The notes: generated from the letters alone by a model not told the origin. 64,000 nucleotides of DNA from Carposina sasakii (GCA_014607495.2 CP053167.1:7998001-8062000); one strand, 5' to 3'; counted from the stretch's first letter, positions 10,143-22,000 are shown. Numbers and translations are program-made.

Positions 10143-11092
10143 AACGAGGTGTCCCTATCGAATCATTGGACCTTATGATGGCTTCTTTGTCGAAAAATAC
10201 TTTGCAACAATATGGTGTCTCCTACAAGTATTGGTGGCAGTACTGCACTGAGGCAAATATAGATCCATACACATGTTCCGTTCCAAGAATGTTGACCTTT
10301 TTGACAAAACTGTTTAATAAAGGTGCGGCTTATGGCACCTTGAATAGTCATCGTTCGGCTCTAAGTTTGCTTTTCGGAGATGAGTCAGGATCTCATGACC
10401 AAATTAAAAGACTATTGAAAGGTATATATAAATTAAGGCCTAATATTCCAAAATACGCATCCACATGGGACCCTCATACAGTTTTGCAATATATTACCTC
10501 ATGGGGCCCTAATAAGGATTTAACTCTGCCAAAAATTTCTAAGAAACTCGTGATATTGCTGGCCTTATGTACTGCGCATAGAGCACAGACACTTTCTCTC
10601 ATTAAAGCTAATAATATCCATATCAGCCTGAACGGTATAAAAATTGTAATTTCAGACATTATAAAAACATCAGCAGCTGGGCGCGACCAGCCAATTCTGT
10701 TCTTGCCTTATTTTACAGAAAATATCAATATATGTCCTGCTACAGTTTTGCAAGATTATTTGTTAGTTACAAATGATTTAAGACCGAACACAGTCGAAAA
10801 TCTCATAATAACGTCTAGAAGACCATATAAGTCTGTTAGCACCCAAACCATTAGCCGATGGATTAAGGAGATCCTGGCGGAAGCCGGGGTGGATGTGACA
10901 GCATGGAGTTCTCATAGCACACGACACGCTGCCACATCTACAGCGCGAGCGCAGGGTGTCTCATTAGACGTTATTAGGAGAACTGCTGGCTGGTCGCAGG
11001 CCTCAGAAACATTTGGTAAATTCTATAACCGTCCAGTGACTGATGATGCTCACTTTGCAAGATCAGTCTTTCTGTCCAATCAATCATCATAA
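10076..11092 (+). CDS. DIRS tyrosine recombinase, intact frame
   Basis: 338 codons without a break. The protein has an N-terminal SAM-like helical part (ESLDLMMASLSKNTLQQYGV, about residues 28-47) followed by a phage-integrase-type catalytic domain. The first catalytic Arg lies in LALCTAHRAQTLSLIK. The HxxR box is SSHSTRHAATSTARAQ, followed by RRTAGWSQASETF and the nucleophile Tyr in KFYNRPVTDD. All four key residues (R, H, R, Y) are visible. The enzyme would join the circular DNA copy to the target at the TTA core. The frame overlaps the end of the RT/RNase H frame by 67 bases in another register, a common DIRS arrangement. The exact start is uncertain; the ATG at 10076 is the first in frame. 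Confidence 0.9.
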   Translation: MYEPTTQTGYPGCSQTLRDAFLKRGVPIESLDLMMASLSKNTLQQYGVSYKYWWQYCTEANIDPYTCSVPRMLTFLTKLFNKGAAYGTLNSHRSALSLLFGDESGSHDQIKRLLKGIYKLRPNIPKYASTWDPHTVLQYITSWGPNKDLTLPKISKKLVILLALCTAHRAQTLSLIKANNIHISLNGIKIVISDIIKTSAAGRDQPILFLPYFTENINICPATVLQDYLLVTNDLRPNTVENLIITSRRPYKSVSTQTISRWIKEILAEAGVDVTAWSSHSTRHAATSTARAQGVSLDVIRRTAGWSQASETFGKFYNRPVTDDAHFARSVFLSNQSS

Positions 11093-11271
11093 ATTTAAAA
11101 TAATTTATAAGCAGATTTATCACTTGTAAATTAATCTAATTTAAAAAGTTATATTTATGTTATAAACAAAAATTTGTAAAAATGTAGTGTTCTTTTTTCC
11201 CATAATTACAATAATAATTAGGTATACAACTCATTAACCAGGATGCTTGCAAAATTTTCACCTCTAAACAT

Positions 11272-11393
11272 CTACATGTGTTAAAAAATATATCAAAGAA
11301 TGAAACGTACGAAATGTAATTGGTGATTAAACGAACTTACCTGTAAGTGAAGTTCTATCACAATTATATGAGTACGTTTCATTCGAAGATATA
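11272..11393 (+). repeat. DIRS internal complementary region
   Basis: The first 48 bases (to 11319) are the complement of the left end. The remaining 74 bases (from 11320, TTGGTGATTAAACGAAC) are the complement of the right end. The two halves meet at the TAA/TTA core. Confidence 0.9.
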
Positions 11394-11452
11394 AGATAAA
11401 ACCCTCCCTTCCCAGATCCCTTAAAACTAAGAAAATTTTGTGATGCTCTAAA

Positions 11453-11656
11453 GAATGAAGGAAATTATCGGTAGACTAGGAATAGTGTCGTAGGTTGTAG
11501 GGTAGTTCTGTTTTCGAATTACCCACTCTGAAATTGTGCGAAGTTGCCAGTACAATAGAAGTACTACATGTGTTAAAAATATATCTTCGAATGAAACGTA
11601 CTCATATAATTGTGATAGAACTTCACTTACAGGTAAGTTCGTTTAATCACCAATTA
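11453..11656 (+). repeat. DIRS right inverted repeat plus right-end extension
   Basis: 11453-11601 is the complement of the left repeat. 11602-11656 is a right-only extension present also, in reverse, in the internal complementary region. Confidence 0.88.
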
Positions 11657-11811
11657 TAGCGTAGTCGAACCTTCCGCCCGTGACCGGTCCAAAGGTAACA
11701 CTTTTTTCTGTTAGGCCACCTCCTTCGTACTTCCTTCATTTTATGCAAATGAGATTCCCACTTAGTCTACACCTACATCTAGTCTGTGACATTTTAATTC
11801 TAGTAAATCTT

Positions 11812-12030
11812 TACATACACATGGCTGTGTTCCAAAAAATGGAGTAGAAGGACTGAAGGATCGCGAAAGAGAACCTACAGTCATGTTTAGCATAGCAGGG
11901 AGAGAGGTTAATAATCAGTGACAGTTGGTAGCTCATCGTCTGATAGCACGGCCCAGAATTCATCGATTCTTACGACAAAAGTTGATGCAGCTGATGTATT
12001 CTAATGAAGCCCCGCATCAGCACAGGATTA
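11812..12030 (+). repeat. Dispersed repeat F1
   Basis: ACACATGGCTGTGTTCCAAA at the start and GCAGCTGATGTATTCTAATG near the end, 156 bp right of the DIRS element. Confidence 0.7.
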
Positions 12031-12048
12031 GCATCATGTTATAGTTTA

Positions 12049-12235
12049 CTAGTGACCCGACCCGGCACGGGTGCATTGCTGATATTATACATATTATTAT
12101 AAAATCTTCCTCTTGAATCACTCTGTCTATTAAAAACAACCGCATTTAAATTGGATGCGTAGTTTGAAAGATCTCAGCATATATCGCGACAAACAGACCA
12201 GGGAAGGGACTTTGTTTTGTAATATGTAGTGATTC
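12049..12235. mobile_element. Helitron-like or related dispersed repeat
   Basis: Begins ACTAGTGACCCGACCCGGCA and ends near TTTTGTAATATGTAGTGATT. The same organisation occurs at 56568-56775. On the minus strand it ends with a GC-rich hairpin-like stretch and CTAGT, as Helitrons do. The class is inferred. Confidence 0.5.
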
Positions 12236-13944
12236 TTTCACGCTAGTTTTGCACACTGTGTCGATTTGAGCATAAAATCATGACCTACATTCATCATCAG
12301 TGCTCTCGATTTGTACCTCCCATAGTAATACAGATATTTCTCCATCACAAAGTGTGATTCGTTCGTTCACTGTAACAGTTATTAAGCTACGATCACATTG
12401 TACTCGTATTACATGTTACGTGGTTTTATCTCGAACTCTCAAACTCCAAATTCCAGCCAAAACTGTAGAATAATTAGATATTTAGTATTTACTATTTACA
12501 TACAATTTGATGTCAAAAATCACAATAGCAAAAAAGCACTATTCCGTAATTGTTACTTTTACCCCCACTCCGTAGAGTGTTTAAAAAATTATACATGCAT
12601 TCTATAGATAGTTCATTCCCTACAAGTTTTATTCTAATACTTGTTTACTCAGAATAGGCCAAAATTTAATTCCAGCGTTATAAAGTTCGAAGTTTGATAA
12701 ATTTCCGAAAAAGTCGATTCTTTTAATAAAAAAAATGGATATCTTCGTTGAAGGAAATTTCATTATTTACAGTGTGTCCATAACTCTTTTCTAGCTAAAA
12801 TGTACTTAAACGAAATTATAAGCAAAAATCTAAGAAGACTGCCGGTTTTTTTCAATATGGCCGCAGGCGCGGAGTAGGGGGAATTGTGCATTTTGCATTT
12901 TAAACATTCACTAACCATCCTAGACAACATATCAAAAATCCAGAACTACCGGACCGTATGTAAGGCAACCCCCTTATTTTTATCTCTATTTACCTACTGG
13001 ACTATTCTAAAAAAAGAATTAGTGAAATCGGTTCACCTATTCTCGAGATCTGCGCTTAGCAACACATTCAGCGATTCATTTTTATATTATAGAAGATGTT
13101 TAGGTGATTTCTACTTCTCTTCTTTAAAGAAAAGTAACAATTGTTACTTTTGACTGGCCAAGTTTGAAGTTGACCAAGTGGTGTTGGTCTGGTACGTCAT
13201 CGGCTTAAAACTTTTCAAAACCAAAGGCTAAGACTTCAACCCTCCTCGTTCTATTACGCCTCTTTTGGCTGTAGCACAAGTCTACCAACTGAACGAGCTT
13301 AACAAAACTGAGCTTTTCGTGCCTTTTCTGAGGAATTCAGCTAATGGTGGTAGAGATTGCCTATTTTTCTGAAATTAACTTTCAATTTGCAGCAGTTATT
13401 TTCGGAAAATAGAGGTAGGTAGATCAGCCATGCATGAGATAGAAACAACGAAACACTCTACTTGGTTGAATTACTTATGTACCTATAGATAAATAATTAC
13501 CTATACTTAATTCAACGCTTACTTTCACACATTGTGTCTCCACCTTTACAACGGAGACCATATTGTATGGTGATTCGATATTAAAACGTAACTGAACTTA
13601 ACCAATATTCCAAGTTAAATGATTTTGTTCCATAACACACTGAAAATAAACTCTAAACTCCACTTATAGGAGTGATATAGGAGTGTCACTAAGTAACTCG
13701 TCAGTACTGCAGTGACTCATTGAATGTACCTTAAAAGATGGTATGCTAATGCGCAGGTTAAAACACTTTGTGTTTGTAGGTACCTACTGGAAAAATCGCA
13801 AGGTACTGGGTACCTATGTTTCTGTATGATAGTCTATCTGCAAATTTTGCAGCTAAACAAATCTCAATGGAATGTCGGCATTCCAGATCATATCTAACCA
13901 GCATTTCATCTAAATAAGCACTAAATAAAATTGGTAAGCTAATA
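12236..13944. other. AT-rich intergenic DNA, probable transposon remnants
   Basis: No gene is supported. The part at about 12830-13110 (GAAATCGGTTCACC, CTCGAGATCTGCGCTTAGC) has the style of old Helitron-like debris. Short open frames at 12398 and 12884 have no family features. Confidence 0.4.
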
Positions 13945-14198
13945 TACAGGGTGTAACAAAAGGGGTATGTTAAGCGAAAAGCTATGAAAATAGCCCACCA
14001 TAGAGAACCTATTCCCAAATTTTGAGACTCGAAATCGAATGTTATTTTTTTCAATTAGTATGGAGAATTCCTAAACAACTCGGGAATGTTAATACAATCC
14101 TAAAAAATAAACATGTGATTTCGAGTCTTAAATTTTGGGATTATGTTAATTATATTCATAGCTTTTCGCTTAACATACCCTTTTTGTTACACCCTGTA
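13945..14198. mobile_element. Hairpin MITE, family A
   Basis: Complete copy with TACAGGGTGTAACAAAAGGG at the left and its complement at the right, flanked by TA. Confidence 0.85.
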
Positions 14199-14206
14199 TA
14201 TACGTA

Positions 14207-14650
14207 TACAGGGTGTCACTAAAGGAGCATGTATCGCGAAATGTTGGGACCACTGAAAGATTGATATCTACAAAATTAAGACTCAAAATCACATGATCAT
14301 TTTTTCAGATATTATGGAGAAATCATCGATTTAAAAAACCCTATTATTCTATTCTAAATTCTAAATCGATGGGAGAAGTTCTTAAACAACCTGTGTTGCT
14401 AATTGTAAATCTCGAGAATAGCTGAACCGATTTCGCTTCGTTTTTAGAATACTCCTTGAAGTACGAGGTTAGTTCTTACGGGGATAAAAAAAAATTATAT
14501 CCTTTTCACAGAATAAGCGACATCCACGTGAGCTAGCTAGATTTGAATAAAAAACATTTTCATTCAGTGGACAGCAAGTGGACAGGTTCTCCATAGTCGG
14601 CCTTTTTCTTAGCATTTCGCCTAATCTACCCATTTTATTATACCCTATAT
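14207..14650. mobile_element. Diverged or composite family A relative
   Basis: Begins TACAGGGTGTCACTAAAGG and ends with ATTATACCCTATATGTA. The interior contains family-A-like text interrupted by other sequence (about 14335-14500). It lies within 9 bp of the previous MITE. Confidence 0.55.
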
Positions 14651-15275
14651 GTATACTTATACATACTGTTACGACATACACACCGATTGGCCACCAAGAA
14701 ATGTGACCAGTGACCACCCATTAGTACTAAGGTAGCAGAAACACGAAGAAGTCACAGGATGCCCGGTGTAGAGTTACAGTCGTCCGTTAGATAAAACCTC
14801 CTCGGATAAAACATACCGTCGTCTACTGCCCGATATGGTACCTTTGTAAACAATCTGTTGGTGGGAACTTTTTTTTACTACCTACAAGGGGCAAAGGAAT
14901 AGGTATTTCACAGTAGGTCTGAGATTCTGTTGATTATTCAATTCGGGATTTGATATACTTAGGTACTTCCTTAGAAATAGTTTGCGTCTAAAGATCATCG
15001 AATTATTTTTTTATTGACATGTAAATATTTCTAAACCTTACTTGAAATGTTTGTAAAGTACTTTGCAGAAAGTCGATCAGTCTGAGCATTATCAAATTAT
15101 TCCGTTCACGTTAGTTAATTTCAAATGGAATCAAGTAATGCTTTCTACCATTGCTAATTATTGCAAAAAAAGTGTATAAATTCATCAAATACTCGATATA
15201 ATCGTATATGGCAATTAAATATACCTACTTGTTCAATAGCTTGTTAATGATACCGGCTTTAACGAAGCGGATAAC
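14651..15275. other. Intergenic, no gene seen
   Basis: AT-rich, with no motif or open frame that I can support. Confidence 0.5.
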
Positions 15276-16455
15276 TTAAGGTGGGTTCCTACGGTCCGCG
15301 ATATTGCAGACGGACGCGGACGCGCCGACGGCTACAGACGAACGCGCACCACGGACGAGGCTATCCCACGGTGCGTGCCCGTCCGTGGTCGTCGGCGGTC
15401 CGGGCCGAAATACGTGGAAGACTTTGAAAGTATTTACGTTGCAAGTATCGTAGTGATAAATTAAACCTTAGGCTATATCTATTAAGGTGTATAATCGCGC
15501 TAACTGAAAGAGAATACTTTCAAAGTAAAAAAGTAATTTTTTTGCCAGCGGGATTATAACACGCAGCCTTATTGAAATAAGGACTATTTTCTCTGAAATA
15601 CTTTAGTACCTAGGCATCGGCGCCCGGCAACCCATGGAATACTTGAGGGTATTTATTTTGTAGCACGATTATGATCTTTTTTCACTATAGGTGCGCCCAC
15701 CACCGGGCTCTACACCCTCCACTGACCCTCGGATCTGATAACTCATAACTGCGAAAACAGGCACTTGCACTAATTAGAATCGCCATGAGAAACCAGACCC
15801 GAGCACTGGCGATTGTTTGGAAACGCCGCGTGTGTTCACTCTGTGGTTCAATTTTTTATGAATGACAAGATGATCGCGTTCTAACTCGGCCTAAGCGACA
15901 TCTAGTGGCCGATACGCAAACTACGAATTAATGTGAGCGGTGCTCCAGATTAGGCTAATTTTTCATACGAAATCTTCTGTTTCACGCGCCGGCCTATGTT
16001 GGTATATCTTTTTCGCACCCATTGAATACAGTACTAGGAATCGTACCAACTTTCGTTTCATTGGAGCGCGAGCGCTCCACTCGATACATAAGATTACAAC
16101 CTACCTACATAAGACGAACGCGTAGGCACTATTGTATAAGCATAGTAGAATTGAAAGATTATAAATATAGATTGCCTATGTAATCTTCGTGGTTGGGAGT
16201 GCACTGTACCAGCGCTCCTTAGGACAAGCCAGTGACACAGTCCTATTATTAGAAAAAAAAATGTATGGTTAGGTTCATTTAGAGTAGAGGTTTGCAAACT
16301 TATTTCGGTTAACGCCCACATTGAAAATCAGTAGCGCCCCCCATTTTTATTCCACCTTAAAAATTTCACCTACGAGGGGGCGTTATCGCCCACTTTGGGA
16401 AAGACAGGTTTAGAGTCTAACTAAACGAACCTAACCGTAAAAAAATATACATATA

Positions 16456-16830
16456 TACAGGGTGTTTTTTCGTTGCCACCCTTAACGAAGGGTACGTATT
16501 CTATACATCAAATAAAGTGAAGTTTATGCCGGAAAAATACTGGGAAACGATGTAAATTTTTTTGATTTTTTTAACTACTTGATCGGGCGAAATTTATAGT
16601 GCCCAGCGTTTATACTAGTTTTTTCATAGATAAATATTAATTCGTGAAAAAATCTTGCTACACGCGTCAATGTGCATTTATGCAGAAAAACGTAGTCTAT
16701 TTACTCAACTTTGGACCCTAATATTTTGAAAACCAGACACTTCCCAGGTATGCCTTCCATGGAGAAAAATCATCGTGATGATGAGATTCCGTAGTTTTCG
16801 GGAACGTTGACGACCACAAATCATCCAGTA
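16456..16830 (+). mobile_element. Hairpin MITE, family B (CAGGGTGTTTTTTC ends)
   Basis: Starts TACAGGGTGTTTTTTCGTTG and ends in GACGACCACAAATCATCCAG. Copies lie at 27096, 28507 (minus) and 57946 (minus). This copy is nested in the 2.46-kb element and abuts a family C copy. Confidence 0.75.
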
Positions 16831-16834
16831 GACA

Positions 16835-17307
16835 TACAAGGTGTGTATGACAGCCAGGCAAATACTGAATGAAACAGTGAACAAGTACCATTGTTATGAA
16901 GACAGTGTTATTACTCCCAGGAAATGCATTTTTAATTTGATTATCCGCAAAGTTTGCTTTCCGCGCGAATTGTATCGGGTGATCCTGCGACTATTTAAAT
17001 AAGCTTATTTGGTTATTGTGTGATACGAGTACATTGCCGTTTTATATCACTTGTGACTATCCAATGGGGTTCATTAGTATTTTGAACTTTTTGGGACTTT
17101 CTTTTCGAAAATCATCCATAGGTTAAATTTTTGTTTTAAAGTCATTATCTAAGGCCTACATAAATGAGCTACACAATTTTTTTCCTGGAAAAATGAAAAA
17201 AAATCCGGAAAATTTTCGAATTTTCCTGCGAAAATTTTCAGTGGTTTTCGCCTCAGAATCATGGTCTGAAGTCGCCATATCAATCTGGCTGTCACAAACA
17301 CCCTGTA
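16835..17307 (+). mobile_element. MITE family C (CAGGGTGTxTGACAGCC ends)
   Basis: Starts TACAAGGTGTGTATGACAGC and ends GGCTGTCACAAACACCCTGT. Inside is the run CCGGAAAATTTTCGAATTTT. The second copy is at 25372. Confidence 0.75.
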
Positions 17308-17989
17308 TAGGTAACTTACTGTTAAAAAAAATCAGAAGTGTATTCATGGGCGAGTGTATTCAAAAATGCCATTAGACTACTATACTACCACAATCGCTAT
17401 TGCTTCCATGCAGCCGTCGACATGGTCGTCAGTTTTTATGTGGTCGCCTACAGACATCTCCGCACGAGCACGCACGAGCGCGCACCGCGTCTGAAGCTAT
17501 CCATTCGCCATGGATCGGGCGCACCGCCACGGACGTGTCTGCAATTACCACGGACGACCCTATCCCACGGTGCGTGTCGGTGCGGGCTGGTCCGCGTCCG
17601 CCTACATTTATCACCACGGATCTAGACGCACCGAGACGGACGCGTCTGCATTACCACGGACGCTCTGTTTCCCACGGTCCGTGGTGCGCGCTCGTGCGCG
17701 TCGGTCCGCAATATCACGTACCGTAGGAACCCACCTTTAGAAGATCAATTTCCATTGTTCAGCTCGCATATCTTGGGACGGCTATTGGATGGGTGGATAA
17801 GTTATATCTTAATTCGCGGCATAACACATAATTTCATTTAGTTACAATATCTACGGCTGGAATTAGCTTAGCGCATATTAATTAATTGTAATACTTCATG
17901 TATGCATATTTTAATAGAGAGATAGTATATAAACGCTCAGCAATGTATCACGTAGATATAACATTAATAAATTCACAGATTTCTTTTAA

Positions 17990-18146
17990 AAATATGCATT
18001 TTCTATCTTTACTGCTAGGTATGTTTGTTCCGGGAAGACTCTGGAACGGTTGGACCGATTTTTATTCCCGACTTCCCACAGGTAGGTACGGGAAACAGTC
18101 GGAAAACTAAAGTAGACGCAGACGAAATCGCAGGCGACCGCTAGTT
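17990..18146 (+). mobile_element. Helitron-like 3' end
   Basis: Ends GCAGACGAAATCGCAGGCGA then CCGCTAGTT. Helitrons end in CTRR after a GC-rich hairpin, and lepidopteran copies often read like this. Only the end is recognisable. Confidence 0.5.
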
Positions 18147-18727
18147 ACCTATAAATGTTTGAGTTTCTCGGATTACTGCTATACTAATCTCCGCTTGGCA
18201 TTTCCGTATTCATAAATGAATATTATATTTCTGCAGTTTTCCGCTTAGATTATTTCAACATTCTGCATTTAATAAATAAAGTTAACGGATTTTTAAAACC
18301 AGTTTTTCAGGAAACCCTTCCTAGGTCGTTTTACCTTGTCCATATTTAAAAGGCTTATTTTATTTGACTTATAGTACGTAACGGTTTTCATAATGATGGT
18401 TCGAGGAAGTTCGAGGAAAAAAGGGCCACTAATAGGGCAAATAATTTTCGTAAGTTTTCAATGGTATCTATTTCTTTATTAAGATTAGGCACACCAACAT
18501 CATATGTATTAAAAAGGTAGAATAATGATTATACATTGTAACACAATACTGATACATATAACTATGACTGGCGCACACAAAACATGCATTAAAATCAATC
18601 AATTCAATTTAATGTATCAATTTCCAATTTCATTATTTACCTTGTCGTTTCCTATTGAAAATTTATTATTTTTAATTTATTTCATATAAACGCACTTTAC
18701 ACTTTATAATATATAACTTTAAAAAAA
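18147..18727. other. AT-rich intergenic DNA
   Basis: No gene or repeat that I can support. Confidence 0.45.
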
Positions 18728-19063
18728 AACCGACTTCAAATGCGTGAACACAAAAAAAAAACTAAAAATTAATCTATTACCTAATACTATAATTTTCCTA
18801 AACTATGTCAAAGTAATTAAAGTTAAACCAGCTAAATATCTTACAATAGTTATACTTATATACCTATTGTTTTTTGGAGTCGGTGCCAGTAATAAATGAA
18901 TATTAAACCTAATGAAATAAGAAAAATATTGTAAGATATTTAGCTGGTTTAACTTTAATTACTTTGACATAGTTTAGGAAAATTATAGTATTAGGTAATA
19001 GATATTAGGAATTATTTTTTAATTTTTAGTTTTTTTTGTGTTCACGCATTTGAAGTCGGTTTT
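18728..19063. mobile_element. Long foldback element (about 120-bp arms)
   Basis: The left arm 18728-18846 (ACCGACTTCAAATGCGTGAA ... GATATTTAGCTGGTTTAACT in complement) pairs with the right arm 18928-19063 almost base for base, apart from about 16 extra bases in the right arm. The loop is 81 bp and includes TTTTTTGGAGTCGGTGCCA. The outer ends GACTTCAAA / TTTGAAGTC resemble a widespread lepidopteran repeat, continued at 19220-19242. Confidence 0.85.
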
Positions 19064-22000
19064 ATTTTTTTAAAAAGTTAATTATTTTATTATTAAATTT
19101 AAATGGGACCACCCTTGAGGTATTACCTATACGCCGAAAAAAGATTTGTTCAAATCGGTTCATAATTGGCGGAGTTATCGCGTAACAAACATAGAAAAAC
19201 ATACGGGTCGAATTGAGAACCTCCTTTTTTTGAAGTCGGTTGAAAATACCTACCCACCTAGACAGTTGTAACGGACGATATCTAGAAAACTAACACCATA
19301 TTTCCTTCACAGGTGCAGTGGCTGCACTTTCTGTTATCCGAGAAAGTTCCCCGTACAGGTACGTCGATACACGACCACTCGTTAGGTAATATTATGTATA
19401 ATGCATGTACGTTAATGCAACTTTATTTAGAAGGCTTCACATGTTTATAATCCGCTTGGGATTGCGATTTCATAATGATATTATTTGTTACACTGGTTAA
19501 ACCCTAATTTATTCAGGAATAGAAAGTCGTGTGTTTTATGTAGTGTAATTTGTAGCAAATATCTGCTTAATCATATTTCTAGACAGTTTTATTAGTTATA
19601 TATTCCTCCCTGGGGATAAAAAGCAATTTTGCTCGAACTATAAATACAGATAGGCCCTTAGATAACATAACAGTAGATACACCATTTTTTAAAATGAGAT
19701 TGTGTCAACTCATAACTTAATCCTTTTGTAACATCCTGTATATTACCATTATACCGCACGTTTAGAAGCACGTGTATCTATTTAATACCTATAATGTGTA
19801 ATACTATAAATTCCATAACATAAAGACAATATGAAAGCTCACATTTATAATTTTCGTGGGAATTTCTGTTCAAATATAGAAAGTAACATTAGTTTAAGCT
19901 ATTTTCGGCGTCACGGTTAGGTAATAGCTTTTTGTTTTACCTCGTAATAGGTTCTCCATAATTTTTTATCTAAACCACTTCCACATTCGATCTTCCTTCA
20001 TCTCCAAATCTTGCTCTCATTCTCATCACTACGTAATTTATTTATACCACCTTGGATGAATCGGGAATTAATGTAAGTAATTCAGATGATTTTTTCGCAT
20101 AAGATCGGAACAAATTACTTCACTAATCCTCATAACAGCGGGTGCCCTCAAGGGAAAATTTACCTCTAAGAATACGAGCCTTAACTTGATCTACTGCCAT
20201 CATGTATAGTAGTATAGCTAAGAAAGTAGGTACCTCCGTAAATAACTAATAGTAATTATTCCTTTACAAACAGGTAGGCTACTTACAAAAAATTAACGCC
20301 GTAACCGGTTTACACATTGGTATTTTGTTTATTTAACTTTATTTTAATCACGTAGGTACCATGGCATTGAACTTGAGGCAAGGTTGATTTGGTAACTTTT
20401 TGTCGCCATCTTTCGATCAAAAGCGTGACAAGTCACGATGGTTTTTATAAATGGTACTCAAAATGTAAAAGATTGAATAATGTTCCAATGTTTACCAAGT
20501 TTTTACATTCTACTGATCAATAGATAGACTGTCAAAAAGAAAACATGACCCATTTGGTATTAATGTAATTAATGAGTTCAAAACTTTGGAACTACTTTCC
20601 AGGGTTACTATGTTTACAAGTACTTTTAACTACACATGTATAAATAAAACTTTTACTTCACAATCACAAACATTTGTGATGCTACATAAATAGAAATTGT
20701 AATGGAAACCTGTATTTCGCGTTGTATGGGTATCACATACGAGTAGTCGGAAACCAGAGGCAAGACAGACAACTAAACATAACTTTACTTATCTCGAATT
20801 TAAGACGAATCTTTTCTATAACGCTACCAGATTTTTGTTTATATTTCGTGAGTTAATACCAAAATTGGTATCTAAAACTTGTGGCACCATATCGGCTTAT
20901 GAATGATCAACAAAATCTAGTATTTAAAGTATTTTGCGATCAAGTGACTCATCGCCATAAATCCTATCGTAGTTAGTTCCGTGATAATTTCAAATTCTTG
21001 GAATAAACTCCGACATTCCCCGTCAGACACCTTTGCATGAATGAATCGCGTCATTTCTGACTCATGGGTCAAACTTTTACAATCAGCGTAATACTTTTGC
21101 TTTACTTTTATTATCCATGTAGGTGGTCCGACCAGACTTTATCAGATATTCTTATAATAAAATCATTTGTTTGACTAATGTGTTTAGTTTGCAATTTACA
21201 GCTACCATTTCATTTGAGATCTTTTGGATTGGTCAATAGCAATACTTTTTGCCATGGACTTGCCTGGCCCACATCTTACCACATATATCTAACTAGCAAT
21301 AAGTTTTGATCGTATTTATTTCGAAACACATCAACGGTTCTTCTTTCTTTACTCTTTATGTGATTTTCATCAAAACTTTTTGCAATCAGTGCATTTTGAT
21401 GCAGTAATTTGTGCAATTTACTTTGTAATTCCAAAGTTTGAAACTCATTGACTTCATTGTGACTCCGAAAAGGAAGAGAGTTAACGCAAATGTCTTCAAG
21501 ACACCTGGCTGGCCAGTATAATCATAATACAGTATCAGAGTGAGTTCTTAATTAAACTTATTGTACAGTGAATTAATGTTTGTTACAGTTTAAATTGAAT
21601 TCTGAGCGAGCTACCATTTATTGGATTTCATTGAATCCACCGGATGAGATAGCATCACCTACAATAGCGTATTCCATTCTTATTTAAACCGTGTCATTGT
21701 GTGGGTTACTGCCACATAATGTATTTGTTACTTGTAAAACTAGTTTATAATCTAATTTTATCTCAGCCATCATGATTAAAATTATTTGATCAAGCTACTC
21801 ATCTGCTCATTCATAAATGTTATTATTACGTAACGTATATAATGATTTTCATTCCTTATTTGTTTTTTAAGGTAAAAATAAACGTTGTTAGTTTGTTATA
21901 AATAGTGGTGCCTATCTTATTTATTAGTCATGTCAGTTGAGAGCTTACCCTACAAAAAAACTCATGCATTTTCTCACAAACTTTACGTAGAATCTTATTT

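Larger units (their letters stand above)
6817..11656 (+). mobile_element. DIRS-type tyrosine-recombinase retrotransposon
   Basis: About 4.84 kb. Coding order is gag-like, reverse transcriptase plus RNase H, then tyrosine recombinase, the DIRS order. Inverted terminal repeats of about 149 bp lie at 6826-6974 and 11453-11601. The right end runs about 55 bp further (11602-11656). An internal complementary region at 11272-11393 reads as the complement of the left end (to 11319) followed directly by the complement of the right end. That is the hallmark of DIRS elements, which copy through a circular junction. TTA occurs at both outer ends (6817-6819, 11654-11656) and at the internal junction (as TAA, 11317-11319), with no longer target duplication, as expected for recombinase-mediated insertion. 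Gag, RT and RNase H are damaged, so this copy is probably not autonomous. Structure is seen directly; family rules are established knowledge. Confidence 0.92.
15276..17739. mobile_element. 2.46-kb TIR element with GC-rich subterminal arrays
   Basis: AGGTGGGTTCCTACGGT at 15279 is matched by its complement ending at 17736. The next bases inward (GATATTGC) pair as well. TTA lies immediately outside both ends (15276-15278, 17737-17739), a three-base target duplication of the PIF/Harbinger type. Both ends carry CG-rich repeats built on CACGGACG and CCGTGG (about 15298-15415 and 17455-17715), in sharp contrast to the AT-rich surroundings. No transposase is readable inside. Two hairpin MITEs (families B and C) are nested at 16456-17307. 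The overlapping open frames at 17338-17740 are products of the GC array, not genes. Confidence 0.75.

Noticed and set aside
17338..17740. Several overlapping open frames on both strands
   Set aside because: They follow the CG-rich subterminal repeat of the 2.46-kb element, where stops are rare by composition.
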